Positions 44,072-53,136 are shown, counted from the first letter of the stretch. The stretch is 64,000 bases of DNA from JBAWXE01 sp037144255 (GCA_037144255.1 JBAWXE010000003.1:13907-77906), one strand, 5' to 3'. A program made the numbers and translations. The notes: a model not told the origin generated them from the letters alone.

Positions 44072-44797
44072 TTATTGTGTTTTTGCCCACTTATCTAGTT
44101 GCTTTACACTGGCAGCTATGTCCTTCAGTAGTGGAGCCTCTACTATTATCTCTTCTCCCGATTCTTTTACGAATTTTAGTTTCGATGCATGTAACGCCAG
44201 TCTGCTCAGTAAAGGCCTTTCAGCTTCTTCGTTACCAGATAGTTTGTATCTGTGTTTGATGGATGACAAATAAAATGGTTTCCCATCTCCATATAATTCA
44301 TCACATAGTATTGAGTGACCTATGGACATCATATGGACACGTATCTGGTGGGTACGTCCTGTATGTATCTGAAATTGTACAAATGAGAATAGTGGCCATT
44401 GAGTAATAGCTTTATAATCAGTTATAGAAGGCTTACCTTTCTTTGTGGTCACCATTTTGCCTTTTATGGTTGGGTGTTCCGCTATGGGTTTTTCTATTCT
44501 GCCTTCTTCGGGTATCAATCTGCCATGTACCAGTCCTACATAATATTTCTCAATATCGTGTTCCTGAAACAGCTTTGATAAGTGCCGATGTGTTTCTTCA
44601 TTTTTTGCAAAACATATCACACCGCTGGTATCTCTATCTAGGCGATGCACTACCCATACTTTCGATTTCAGTTGTGTTTCCAACAGTTTATTCAGGCAGG
44701 GCATATTAGTATCAAACCTATCGGGTATTACTAATAGGCCTGCAGGTTTATTTACTATTATAAGGTCACTATCTTCATACAGCACTTCCATGTTCAT
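44072..44797 (-). CDS. RluA-family RNA pseudouridine synthase
   Basis: Converts specific uridines in rRNA to pseudouridine. The 241-aa protein has the catalytic Asp in HRLDRDTSGVICFAKN (about 51-66), plus IVNKPAGLLVIP near the N-terminus and the conserved FQIHTGRTHQIRVHM (about 136-150). There is no N-terminal S4 domain, so it is the short catalytic form. It follows ybeY by 6 nt; both act on ribosomal RNA and are probably co-transcribed. Target position unknown. Confidence 0.92.
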   Translation of the reverse strand: MNMEVLYEDSDLIIVNKPAGLLVIPDRFDTNMPCLNKLLETQLKSKVWVVHRLDRDTSGVICFAKNEETHRHLSKLFQEHDIEKYYVGLVHGRLIPEEGRIEKPIAEHPTIKGKMVTTKKGKPSITDYKAITQWPLFSFVQFQIHTGRTHQIRVHMMSIGHSILCDELYGDGKPFYLSSIKHRYKLSGNEEAERPLLSRLALHASKLKFVKESGEEIIVEAPLLKDIAASVKQLDKWAKTQ

Positions 44798-44803
44798 AAT
44801 TCT

Positions 44804-45235
44804 CTAATCTTTAAAGTATTGTTTCAGGCAAATGTCTTCCCTGCGTCTCATCTCTTTTCTGGCTATGTCCGTCTTGTCTTTGAACCCGCAAAGATGCAAC
44901 GCTCCGTGGAATATTACACGGTGTAATTCATTTTCATAGCTCACTTCGAATTTTTCTGCATTTTCAGCTACTCGTTCTGTACTAATGTATATTTCTCCTA
45001 TCAGCTCTTCTTTCCCCTCACTCATGTCGAAAGTAATAATATCTGTTAGGGTATTATGTTTGAGAAAATTCTGATTCATTTGTAGAAGCTGCTCATCACT
45101 ACAGAAAATATAGGTAAGCTGTGTCTTATTTACTTTTTTTAGGTGTTTACCTATCAATAAGTCTAAAAACAAAGATAAGTTTCGTTTATCCTTCAGTTTT
45201 GACTTTACATCTTGTTCATAAAACCTTGCAGGCAT
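44804..45235 (-). CDS. ybeY: Endoribonuclease YbeY (rRNA maturation)
   Basis: Zinc-dependent RNase of 16S rRNA 3'-end maturation and ribosome quality control. Start set at ATG 45235 (143 aa), which gives the usual length; the open frame to 45352 is just unused. The zinc site reads HGALHLCGFKD: the two leading His of HxxxHxxxxxH are there, but the third ligand is Asp. This substitution is, as far as I know, the normal Bacteroidota form. Upstream segment NTLTDIITFDMSEG is also conserved. The 5' region overlaps the divergent feoA promoter area. Confidence 0.9.
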   Translation of the reverse strand: MPARFYEQDVKSKLKDKRNLSLFLDLLIGKHLKKVNKTQLTYIFCSDEQLLQMNQNFLKHNTLTDIITFDMSEGKEELIGEIYISTERVAENAEKFEVSYENELHRVIFHGALHLCGFKDKTDIARKEMRRREDICLKQYFKD

Positions 45236-45293
45236 ACCTATAGAATTTGGGCGAAGTTCGTAACATTTTTTAGGTGCTCCTACACATCTGTTG

Positions 45294-45301
45294 TACTTTT
45301 G
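45294..45301 (+). promoter_or_regulatory. -7 box directly before feoA
   Basis: TACTTTTG ends 5 nt before ATG 45307. Sequence fits TAnnTTTG but no -33 TTTG is seen at the usual spacing. Confidence 0.35.
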
Positions 45302-45306
45302 TTCAA

Positions 45307-45552
45307 ATGGATCTGACCGAGGACAAAATAGTGCGTCTTTCTCATTTACCAACCGGTAAACATGCTGTAATAAAAAGCCACGAGGAAAGCGATTTTCAAC
45401 TTACATTAATGGAGATGGGTTGTGTACCCGGAGAACCTGTATGGGTAGAGATGATAGCTCCCATGGGCGATCCATTGGCTATACAGATAGCCGGTTATCA
45501 TCTTAGTATTCGTAAGCAGGATGCAGATAGGATATGGGTTGAAATTGTCTAA
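45307..45552 (+). CDS. FeoA family protein
   Basis: An 81-aa SH3-like domain protein. FeoA proteins assist or regulate the FeoB ferrous iron transporter. Conserved features are VRLSHLPTGKHAVI at the start, the LTLMEMGCVPGEPVWVEM core (about 32-49) and GDPLAIQIAGYHLSIRKQDAD. No feoB follows, so it is a stand-alone FeoA whose partner must be elsewhere. Start ATG 45307 is preferred to the longer frame from 45274. Divergent from ybeY, 71 nt away. Confidence 0.85.
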   Translation: MDLTEDKIVRLSHLPTGKHAVIKSHEESDFQLTLMEMGCVPGEPVWVEMIAPMGDPLAIQIAGYHLSIRKQDADRIWVEIV

Positions 45553-45637
45553 ATGTCGTGTTTTGTTTATGTATTATTGATTTTTTGATCTGGAAATCTC
45601 ATTTTTAATCTACTCTCAGGGAGTTATTCTATTTTTT

Positions 45638-45645
45638 TAGCTTTG
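45638..45645 (+). promoter_or_regulatory. -7 box directly before nadD
   Basis: TAGCTTTG ends 4 nt before the nadD ATG at 45650. No -33 TTTG is evident. Confidence 0.35.
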
Positions 45646-45649
45646 TTTT

Positions 45650-46219
45650 ATGCACATTGGATTGTATTTCGGAAGTTTTAATCCTATTCATATTGGCCAT
45701 TTGATCGTAGCAAACCACGTCATTGAATACACAGATGTAGATAAGATATGGTTTGTGGTTTCTCCGCATAATCCACTAAAGGATACACATTCATTATTGA
45801 ATGAATATCACCGTTTGCATTTGGTGAACCTGGCCATTGAAGGAAATAATAAGTTTCGAGCCAGTAATGTAGAATTTAACCTACCAAAGCCATCATATAC
45901 TATAGATACACTTACATATCTCAGTGAAAAATTTCCATTAGAGCGTTTTTCTGTCATTATGGGGGCCGATAGTTTTCAAAACATCCATAGATGGAAGAAT
46001 TACGAACAGCTCATTAGTCAGTACTCACTTATCATATATAATCGTCCTGGTTTTGAAATAAAGGATACACCAGGTACTGATATTTCAGTATTAGATGCTC
46101 CATTATTAGAGATATCATCCACTTTCATACGTAGCCAGATCAAGGAGGGCAAGTCTATTCAGTATATTGTACCTGATGCTGTAAACGAATATATACAGGC
46201 CAATCATTATTACCATTAG
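45650..46219 (+). CDS. nadD: Nicotinate-nucleotide adenylyltransferase
   Basis: Transfers AMP from ATP to nicotinate mononucleotide in NAD synthesis. The 189-aa protein has the nucleotidyltransferase start GLYFGSFNPIHIGHLIVAN (His motif, residues 4-22), SPHNPLKD for substrate binding, and the C-terminal ISSTFIRSQIKEGKSI (about 156-171). The length is standard. Single gene with a promoter box right against the ATG. Confidence 0.96.
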   Translation: MHIGLYFGSFNPIHIGHLIVANHVIEYTDVDKIWFVVSPHNPLKDTHSLLNEYHRLHLVNLAIEGNNKFRASNVEFNLPKPSYTIDTLTYLSEKFPLERFSVIMGADSFQNIHRWKNYEQLISQYSLIIYNRPGFEIKDTPGTDISVLDAPLLEISSTFIRSQIKEGKSIQYIVPDAVNEYIQANHYYH

Positions 46220-46300
46220 CTAAAGGCGATCCTCACTTTACTGCAAATGTGATAAAATCCTTAAATCGGGCTTATATACCAACATTGGCCTGATATTTCG

Positions 46301-46308
46301 TAACTTTG
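46301..46308 (+). promoter_or_regulatory. -7 box of the YtxH operon
   Basis: TAACTTTG fits the -7 consensus and lies 47 nt before ATG 46356. A TTGG at 46285-46288 is too near to be the -33 box. Confidence 0.4.
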
Positions 46309-46355
46309 CTGTGAAATTGAACGTCGTTTTAATAACGTATTAATATCACATTATC

Positions 46356-46550
46356 ATGAGCAAAGCTGGGAAAACAATAGCAACATTATTAGTAGGTGCG
46401 GCAGTAGGTGCAGCAGTAGGATATATACTGGCTACCGATAAAGACAAGCGTAAAGAAGACATTGATCGACTGAAAGATCGTCTCAATGGTTTGAAGGATA
46501 AATTCGCAAAAAAGACAGAAGACATAGAGCAGGAAATATATAATGGCTAA
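46356..46550 (+). CDS. YtxH-like small membrane protein
   Basis: A 64-aa protein: a short Gly/Ala membrane segment (LLVGAAVGAAVGYILAT, about 11-27), then a strongly charged tail (KDKRKEDIDRLKDRLNG) likely to form a helix. Matches the YtxH family of envelope-stress-linked small proteins. First of three genes, 14 nt before the holin-like gene. Confidence 0.75.
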   Translation: MSKAGKTIATLLVGAAVGAAVGYILATDKDKRKEDIDRLKDRLNGLKDKFAKKTEDIEQEIYNG

Positions 46551-46564
46551 TCCCCAATTCCACA

Positions 46565-46918
46565 ATGAATATTCTCGGTAATTTGAAGGATAAAGTAGTT
46601 GATTTTGTTGATGTACGTGTACGTCTGCTTAAGCTTTCCGTTGTTGAACGCACTGCAAGTATACTTAGTTACTTTGCATTCTTGATGATCATCCTTCTTA
46701 TTGCTTTATTGGCATTTGTGTTCATTGGTTTTGGTATGGCAGAATGGTTTACTGCGCTACTCGATTCTCGTTCAGGTGGATTCTTTTTGGCAGCTTTTGT
46801 ATTTATTTTGTTACTTGTTATCACTTTTGCACTTCGTGCAAAGCTCTTTCATAGGTTTGCAAATATATTTGTGCAATTGCTGACAGAAGACGATGAAGAG
46901 AGCGATACTACCGATTAA
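46565..46918 (+). CDS. Holin-like (Phage_holin_3_6 / DUF1469-type) membrane protein
   Basis: A 117-aa protein with an N-terminal amphipathic stretch, two membrane segments (ILSYFAFLMIILLIALLAFVF and FFLAAFVFILLLVITFAL) and an acidic C-terminus (TEDDEESDTTD). It resembles the putative actinobacterial holin-X / DUF1469 family, which despite the name is a chromosomal membrane protein. No phage genes nearby. Middle gene of the small-membrane-protein operon. Confidence 0.7.
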   Translation: MNILGNLKDKVVDFVDVRVRLLKLSVVERTASILSYFAFLMIILLIALLAFVFIGFGMAEWFTALLDSRSGGFFLAAFVFILLLVITFALRAKLFHRFANIFVQLLTEDDEESDTTD

Positions 46919-46958
46919 TACATACTTTTTCATCATTATTTAGTTACAGCATTTCTAC

Positions 46959-47366
46959 ATGAAACTTTATCCTAAAAGGCTGAACAGCTTAGCAGAACTA
47001 AAGAAGGAAAAGCATATGCTAATGCTTGCAAAAAAGGAATCAGAATTACCTGATGTCTTGTCTTTTGATTTGCCTCTGCTTAGTGGTTTGGGTAAGAAAA
47101 AGGATGTAGAACAAGCTTCTGAGGATGATAATATTGTTGTAGATCTGATTGCCTCTTTTATTGAATCTCCTGATCTTTCCAATTTGATCACTACTGTTGC
47201 TAAGCCTATTTTGAATTATGCTAAAGATAAAGCCGGCACAAGTATCCTAAAATCAGCTGCTAAAGAAGTAATTGGTGGATATGCCAAATGGAAGGCAATT
47301 GAACTTGGGTTTCGCGGAGTAAAGCATCTGGTGAAAACTAAAATGGACAAGCGAAAAAAAGATTAG
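46959..47366 (+). CDS. Conserved hypothetical protein following the holin-like gene
   Basis: A 135-aa basic protein without signal peptide or clear membrane segment. N-terminal half Lys/Leu-rich (ELKKEKHMLMLAKKESE), C-terminal half has VAKPILNYAKDKAGTSIL and ends in KTKMDKRKKD. I do not recognise the family. Position 40 nt after the YtxH and holin-like genes suggests a shared transcript and envelope-related role. Confidence 0.6.
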   Translation: MKLYPKRLNSLAELKKEKHMLMLAKKESELPDVLSFDLPLLSGLGKKKDVEQASEDDNIVVDLIASFIESPDLSNLITTVAKPILNYAKDKAGTSILKSAAKEVIGGYAKWKAIELGFRGVKHLVKTKMDKRKKD

Positions 47367-47396
47367 TATTCCCTCCCTTTTTACTTATTTATTTAA

Positions 47397-48221
47397 TTAA
47401 TGGTTATCGTGTAATGCTACTAATGGTATATGGCTCATCTTTACCATAGCTTTTGTATGGCTCTTATGGAATAGATTTTCAAAAAACAAATGCTTTTGTG
47501 GTACTACCACCAACCAATCCATTTTATGAGTATCAACGAATTGTTGAATAGCCTCATCAGTATTTTCATTGTCTACAAAATGGTATTCCGGATTTAGTGA
47601 TTTCAGTAATCCATGTATGGCAGTTTCTTCCAGTGGTGAATCAGGTCCGTAGTTTTTATTATTATGGTCTACATTTAGTATATGCAGTTGAGCACCGGTA
47701 GCTTGTACTAGATCTATTAAGTGCTGTGTTGATACATGTTCTTTATAGTTCTTAAGGTCACATGCAAAGCAGATTTTTTGAACAGGTTTGTAAGCAACAC
47801 CTTGGGGTATTGCTATTACATTATATGCCAAATGTTTCAAGGCACTTACTGCTGTACTACCCAGCCAAGATGCTGAATTGTCCGTACTATTATTACCAAA
47901 TACTATAAACCAGGGCTTGGCTTTTTCTGTAAGTTCTTCTAGACAGTCTATAATATCACCGTACATCACTTTCCCTGTTAATTCTACACCAGGGTTCTTA
48001 GCTATTGTAGCTTCCACAAATACTTTCATTCTGCGTTCGGCTATACCCATGCCTTCATCTATCGGCATAACAGGTATGGGTGTATCGCTGATGGTAATGG
48101 GGATCATAAATGAATGTAAAATAATAACCGAAGCCCTATGCTCTTTAGCCATTGAACATGCATAATGCACTGCATTTTCAGATGCATCAGAAAAATCCGT
48201 AGTTGCAATAATTAAAGACAT
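47397..48221 (-). CDS. Universal stress protein, two-domain
   Basis: A 274-aa protein with two tandem Usp folds. The first begins LIIATTDFSDASENAVHYACSMA (residues 3-25, read in part), typical of UspA. The second domain begins near residue 148 (KICFACDLKNY). The ATP-binding G-2x-G-9x-G(S/T) motif is not clear in either half, so it may belong to the non-ATP-binding kind. Cytoplasmic; linked in general to stress survival. No operon partner. Confidence 0.85.
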   Translation of the reverse strand: MSLIIATTDFSDASENAVHYACSMAKEHRASVIILHSFMIPITISDTPIPVMPIDEGMGIAERRMKVFVEATIAKNPGVELTGKVMYGDIIDCLEELTEKAKPWFIVFGNNSTDNSASWLGSTAVSALKHLAYNVIAIPQGVAYKPVQKICFACDLKNYKEHVSTQHLIDLVQATGAQLHILNVDHNNKNYGPDSPLEETAIHGLLKSLNPEYHFVDNENTDEAIQQFVDTHKMDWLVVVPQKHLFFENLFHKSHTKAMVKMSHIPLVALHDNH

Positions 48222-48294
48222 AACAGTATATTTTACTCATCAAAAGAAAGAAAAAAAAACTGTAAAATGCAAAAAAAACAAAATGTTGAGATCT

Positions 48295-49038
48295 TTATTT
48301 TTTCTTCAAAGATAACATGTGGAAGGCTTTCTTCACTACTTGTAAGAAGGTGGTAAAGAGTATTTTAATATCCAGCCAAATGCTGCGATTTTTCAGATAA
48401 TATATATCCCATTGGATTCGTTTGCGTAACTCACGTTCAATATTGATTTCACCAATGTAGCCCTTTATCTGAGCCATACCTGTCATACCTGGATGTACCT
48501 CATGACGCAGATTATAATAGGGTATACGTTGTGCATAATAACCTGTATGGTATAACATGTGTGGCCTTGGTCCCACAATACTCATATCCCCAATCAGTAC
48601 ATTAAACAATTGTGGTGTTTCATCTAAGTGTGTTATCCTCAGGAATTTACCTATTGCAGTAATACGTTTATCGTTGTTCGTTGCTTGCTTAATATGAGCT
48701 TCGTCGTTCACATACATGGTCCTAAACTTATAGCAATCAAATTCTATTCCCTTATAACCTGTACGTTTTTGAATAAAAAAAACTGGACCCTTTGATGTAA
48801 GCTTTATCATCAATGCTATTATAGGGTATAGCCATGACATTACAAGTATTGTGAAAAATAACGATATTATAATATCTATGGTGCGTTTTGTTGATTGATA
48901 GTATGATGAAGGTTCGTATACCATATAACGTTGGTTAATCTCCTCGAACATTTCGCGTATTTCAGCGATATCCGATGGAGGAGCAACTTGGCGTGCAGGT
49001 TTTTCTACAGGAAAATTAATTACAAAAGGTTGTTCCAT
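48295..49038 (-). CDS. Polyprenyl-phosphate sugar-1-phosphate transferase (initiating sugar transferase)
   Basis: A 247-aa bacterial sugar transferase that would prime polysaccharide synthesis by moving a sugar-1-phosphate to undecaprenyl phosphate. It has one membrane segment (about 72-92) and the catalytic core: KRTIDIIISL, GPVFFIQKRTGYKG, FDCYKFRTM and DETPQLFNVLIGDMSIVGPRPH (about 138-159 in part). It lacks the four extra N-terminal membrane segments of WcaJ/WbaP, so it is the short PglC-like form. First enzyme of the polysaccharide locus. Confidence 0.9.
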   Translation of the reverse strand: MEQPFVINFPVEKPARQVAPPSDIAEIREMFEEINQRYMVYEPSSYYQSTKRTIDIIISLFFTILVMSWLYPIIALMIKLTSKGPVFFIQKRTGYKGIEFDCYKFRTMYVNDEAHIKQATNNDKRITAIGKFLRITHLDETPQLFNVLIGDMSIVGPRPHMLYHTGYYAQRIPYYNLRHEVHPGMTGMAQIKGYIGEINIERELRKRIQWDIYYLKNRSIWLDIKILFTTFLQVVKKAFHMLSLKKK

Positions 49039-49129
49039 TTAAATGGTCAGGTACGAGTTGTTTGCTTACTCATTATACACTACAAAAGTCGTTTCTTTTT
49101 TCAGCGCATGCAAAAATCGCAAAATGTTT

Positions 49130-50431
49130 TCATATTCCCTTAACATTTAGTTCATTTTTCTTATTTGTTGATTCTGAGTAAATTAATCGCCAATATAAGC
49201 ACGAAAAAAATGTATAATATACTATTCCTGCATGAGTTTGTAATGCGGCTTCCTGTACCATAAATAATATTGATGAAATATTAAATATAATGAATTCCTT
49301 TTTATATTCTATTTTGTTTATATATAAAAATGGAGCAAATACTATCAGAATAAATACCGATAAACCAATTATGCCTAACATAATTAGTGATTGCAAAAAC
49401 ATATTGTGCAAGTTGATATTATGAAGCAGCGATTTTTCACTGGAATCTAAACCATACTGAGATATTTTCTCGTTTTGTATAGTTGCTACATCACCATTTC
49501 CTATTCCTTTCCACCATAGTTTTTTATCTTTAATATTTTCCATGCCTATTCGCCATAGGAATAATCGCATTGATAGATTACTGAATTGCTGATCAGTACC
49601 TCTATAATCTTTAAGCCAAGCCTTATCTACTTTGCTATCTAATACATCCATATATCGTTGCCGTATAGGATTAGGCTTGATAGCCAGCAATACTATCAAT
49701 ACAATTGTAACTAGAGAGATAGAAAATATTTGTCCAGCAGATATTTTATGATTTTTGTATATTTTTATTAGGTATTGGGGTATGATAAGGAATAAGAATA
49801 AGGCGATTAATGATTTAGAGGAAAGGAGAATAAAAAAGATCAACAATAGAGAAATAGCAAGAATGCGTAACCATTTGAATTTATGTATAAAATAATACTT
49901 ATAATTAAAAAATAACAAAAGTGTTATTGAAAATATTGAATACCAAGATTCATATACCGCATTTGCATCTAGACCAACAACAAGTTTGTGGTAGAAAAAA
50001 ACATCTATATCATGAGATGTTTGCCATAAATAAAATGCTTTAATAAGGCAGTAAATAGCAGTGAGACTTACCCCAGCTATAAAAGCTGTGAATATATGTT
50101 CTATCCTATTGGTATCAATAGCATTATTTGCACCTATAATGATAGGTAATATAAGGAAGCTGAGTTTTGACTGGATATCAAATAAAGACTGATCTTTATT
50201 GTGACTATAAAAATAGCTTGTTACATGTAGTAGAAAAAACAAAATCCACAATAATAATGGTTTGCTTTTCTTTAAATTAGAAAAGGTCTCTTTAAAATTG
50301 CCTTGTATTAACCATAAAAAAGCAAGTAGTATAATGGCAATAGATGCATAAATGAAATGCATAGGAATTACAAATGCCAAAACACATAAAGTGGTGTTCT
50401 GACAATACTGTAGCCATTTTGCTTTCAACAT
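49130..50431 (-). CDS. O-antigen ligase/polymerase family membrane protein
   Basis: A 433-aa polytopic protein with about 10-12 membrane segments and a large extracytoplasmic loop rich in charged residues (AWLKDYRGTDQQFSNLSMRLFLW). It ends with LHNMFLQSLIMLGIIGLSVFIL, the Wzy_C-type segment of O-antigen ligases. Start ATG 50431 is preferred; the frame open to 50515 overlaps the divergent wzx gene. It may be WaaL-like ligase or Wzy-like polymerase; a second polymerase-like protein is encoded at 53137. Confidence 0.8.
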   Translation of the reverse strand: MLKAKWLQYCQNTTLCVLAFVIPMHFIYASIAIILLAFLWLIQGNFKETFSNLKKSKPLLLWILFFLLHVTSYFYSHNKDQSLFDIQSKLSFLILPIIIGANNAIDTNRIEHIFTAFIAGVSLTAIYCLIKAFYLWQTSHDIDVFFYHKLVVGLDANAVYESWYSIFSITLLLFFNYKYYFIHKFKWLRILAISLLLIFFILLSSKSLIALFLFLIIPQYLIKIYKNHKISAGQIFSISLVTIVLIVLLAIKPNPIRQRYMDVLDSKVDKAWLKDYRGTDQQFSNLSMRLFLWRIGMENIKDKKLWWKGIGNGDVATIQNEKISQYGLDSSEKSLLHNINLHNMFLQSLIMLGIIGLSVFILIVFAPFLYINKIEYKKEFIIFNISSILFMVQEAALQTHAGIVYYTFFSCLYWRLIYSESTNKKNELNVKGI

Positions 50432-50465
50432 GGTTGTAAAAGTAGCTGTTTTAGTAGTAAATTTG

Positions 50466-51917
50466 ATGATTTTTAATGTGCCTATAAAGCAATATGTGAA
50501 AAACAAAACACTCATTAACTTCTTTTCTTCGGGTATTCAGGCTATTGCTGTCCAGGTTTTAGGTGTTGTTTTTTTCTATATCATATCACTATATCTATCA
50601 AAAAACGATTTCGGACTGATAAGCTGGGCTAATGCAGTATCCATTTTTGCTACTACTGTATTGAGTTTTGGTCTGGAACAGATTGTAGTAAGGCGTGTAG
50701 CATCATCTAGTTCATCAGACTGGGCAGCAGCTGCGTATTTATGGCATGCTTTAATAGGCTCAACTATAACACTATTATTATTGTTTTGCATGTATAACTT
50801 CATGTCAGAACCATCATCAGCAATTAAGTATTTATTATGGTTTTTCATTGCACAATCTGTGATATATATAGGAGTGCCTTTAAAGCAGTACCTGAACGCA
50901 AAGGAGATATTTACTCCATATGCTATCATCGCTTTTTTTAGTAATGTATGTAAAGTGGGATTAGTTTTAATGTTGGTATACATTCAGCGATTAACGATCA
51001 ATAATGTTGCTTATATACTTATTATATGTGCCGGTATTGAATTTGTGTCATTGATAATATATATAATAAACAAAACTGATTTCCATTTTCTAGTAAAGAT
51101 CACAGCCTATAAAAAATTACTAAAAGAAGCGGCACCGCAGTATTTATCTGTATTATTTGATAGTAGTCTTTCCCGTATGGACTGGATATTGCTTGGGGTA
51201 CTGAGTACAAAGGCTATTACAGCAGATTATAGTTTTGCCTATAGAGCATATGAAATAGCAAGGTTGCCATTATTGGTGATTGCACCATTGATAATGCCAA
51301 AATTTGCAAGGCTTTTATCATCGCGAAACGGGCTAGATACAGATAAGCAATCACAGATATCCAGCTTCTTTACCATTGAAATGTTTCTTTCAATAATTAT
51401 AACACTGGTACTCAATATTTTGTGGTCGCCATTTATAGATCATGTAACAAATGGTAAATATGGTTTTTCTAATTCCATAGAGTTCATGATATTATCATTA
51501 TGTATTCCACTACAGTTCTTTATGAATCTACTATGGACACTCTGTTTTACCAGTAGAATGTATAAGCCTATTTCGATTATTACTGTAGTATCGGCTATTG
51601 GCAATATTTTCATGAATTTGATACTGATACCCTTATACAAAGGTGAGGGAGCGGCGTTAGCATATTTTTTTACAACATTATTTCAATTGATAGGTTACTA
51701 CATTTTGGTACGTAAGCATATCATGTCCTTCCCAATCATATCTTTTGGGATACTATTGGTGATAGGCGTCATAGTATATTTTGTAAGTTCTCACATTGGA
51801 CAAAGCGTAATATTGCAAGTATTATTAGCCGTAGTGCTATTTACATTGATATCAGTAGCATTGAAGCAAATAACCAAGAACCATATATCTATATTACAAT
51901 TGTATCTTAAAAGATGA
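50466..51917 (+). CDS. Polysaccharide flippase (Wzx/MATE-like)
   Basis: A 483-aa protein with about 12-14 membrane segments, of the polysaccharide-export/Wzx family. The N-terminus has LINFFSSGIQAIAVQVLGVVFFYII (in part) and KNDFGLISWANAV. It would move lipid-linked repeat units across the inner membrane. Start is uncertain: ATG 50430, ATG 50466 and GTG 50496 are in frame; 50466 is chosen here and 50496 would give the most typical N-terminus. It overlaps the next gene by 4 nt. Confidence 0.88.
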   Translation: MIFNVPIKQYVKNKTLINFFSSGIQAIAVQVLGVVFFYIISLYLSKNDFGLISWANAVSIFATTVLSFGLEQIVVRRVASSSSSDWAAAAYLWHALIGSTITLLLLFCMYNFMSEPSSAIKYLLWFFIAQSVIYIGVPLKQYLNAKEIFTPYAIIAFFSNVCKVGLVLMLVYIQRLTINNVAYILIICAGIEFVSLIIYIINKTDFHFLVKITAYKKLLKEAAPQYLSVLFDSSLSRMDWILLGVLSTKAITADYSFAYRAYEIARLPLLVIAPLIMPKFARLLSSRNGLDTDKQSQISSFFTIEMFLSIIITLVLNILWSPFIDHVTNGKYGFSNSIEFMILSLCIPLQFFMNLLWTLCFTSRMYKPISIITVVSAIGNIFMNLILIPLYKGEGAALAYFFTTLFQLIGYYILVRKHIMSFPIISFGILLVIGVIVYFVSSHIGQSVILQVLLAVVLFTLISVALKQITKNHISILQLYLKR

Positions 51918-53134
51918 ACATTCTATATCTGTGTGATGAATATCCACCGGGAAGGCATGGAGGCATAGGTACTGTTGTACAATGTCTGGCACGTGAAATG
52001 GTATTACAAGGTCATAATGTAGTAGTGGCAGGATTTTATGATTGGGGATATGGAGGAGAAGATAATTATGATGATAAGGGGGTTAAAGTATTCAGATTCA
52101 AAAGAGGGTTAGATTCGAAGGTATTTTCAAATCCTGATAGTTTAACTACAAGGGTTATATATAGGATATTCAAGGCAATTGGTGTATTTCAAAATGATAT
52201 TTATAAGAGCCTTAAAAAATATCAACTTTTTTTAGAGAAATTAATTGCTGAATTTAAAATAGATATTGTAGAAATGCCTGATTACAATGACTACATGCGT
52301 TTTTGTAATTCAATAGTTTCATTTCCTAAATTGTCTGTTCCTACTATTGTAAAATTGCATGGTTCTATGACCTATTATGGAAGAGAGGCCAATAGAGAAG
52401 TTCCTGTTCATATTAGAAAAATGGAGCACGACCTATTATGTCAGGCAGATAAGGTAGTAAGTGTAAGTAATTATACGGCTAATAAAACATCTACATATCT
52501 GGACTATAAGAGAGTAATAGATGTATTATACAATGGGGTAGATGTACATATTAAACCAGATAAGGTCATGAAAATACATGACAGGGTCATATTTACAGGA
52601 ACATTAGTAGAAAAGAAAGGCATCTATCAGCTGGTGAAAGCATGGAATATTGTAAATGCACAAATGCCTGAGGCCGAATTGATTGTTTTGGGGAAAGGGC
52701 CAATTGAAAAGATAAGCAAACTTTTAAATTTGAAGGCTTTAAAGAGGGTGCAATTCAAAGGGCATGTAAGCAGAGAGGTATTATTAGAATATGTAGCCAG
52801 TTCGCAGATAGCTGTTTTGCCATCTTATGCAGAAACTTTTGGATTGGCAGCAATAGAAGCTATGGTATGTGGCACTGCCGTGATCTATACGAATAGAACA
52901 GTAGGGGGAGAGATAGTAGACGATACAATTAATGGATTATTAGTAGATCCTGATAATGTCGAGGATATTGCATCTAAAATAGTCTATTTATTACAAAATG
53001 CTGAAATTTGCGACCAATTAGCTTTGAGAGGTAATGAGAAATCAATTAAGAAATTTAATATTGAAGTGATTGCAAAACAGCATGAAGAACTATATAATAA
53101 TGTTGTAAATAATGTGAGAATAGATAATAAGTGA
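51914..53134 (+). CDS. Glycosyltransferase family 4
   Basis: A 406-aa GT-B retaining glycosyltransferase. The N-terminal domain has a glycine loop PPGRHGGIGTVV (about 12-23). The C-terminal donor domain has GTLVEKKGIYQLVKAW (about 217-232) and VLPSYAETFGLAAIEAM (about 302-318, with the E-x7-E motif). ATGA overlap with the flippase gene suggests coupling. Cytoplasmic side of the membrane; donor and acceptor sugars unknown. Confidence 0.92.
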   Translation: MNILYLCDEYPPGRHGGIGTVVQCLAREMVLQGHNVVVAGFYDWGYGGEDNYDDKGVKVFRFKRGLDSKVFSNPDSLTTRVIYRIFKAIGVFQNDIYKSLKKYQLFLEKLIAEFKIDIVEMPDYNDYMRFCNSIVSFPKLSVPTIVKLHGSMTYYGREANREVPVHIRKMEHDLLCQADKVVSVSNYTANKTSTYLDYKRVIDVLYNGVDVHIKPDKVMKIHDRVIFTGTLVEKKGIYQLVKAWNIVNAQMPEAELIVLGKGPIEKISKLLNLKALKRVQFKGHVSREVLLEYVASSQIAVLPSYAETFGLAAIEAMVCGTAVIYTNRTVGGEIVDDTINGLLVDPDNVEDIASKIVYLLQNAEICDQLALRGNEKSIKKFNIEVIAKQHEELYNNVVNNVRIDNK

Positions 53135-53136
53135 TT

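Noticed and set aside
45236..45352. Extended N-terminus of YbeY
   Set aside because: The extra 39 residues do not match the family and would run through the divergent feoA start region.
46565..46918. Prophage remnant based on the holin-like name
   Set aside because: No other phage gene nearby, and this family is common as a chromosomal membrane protein.
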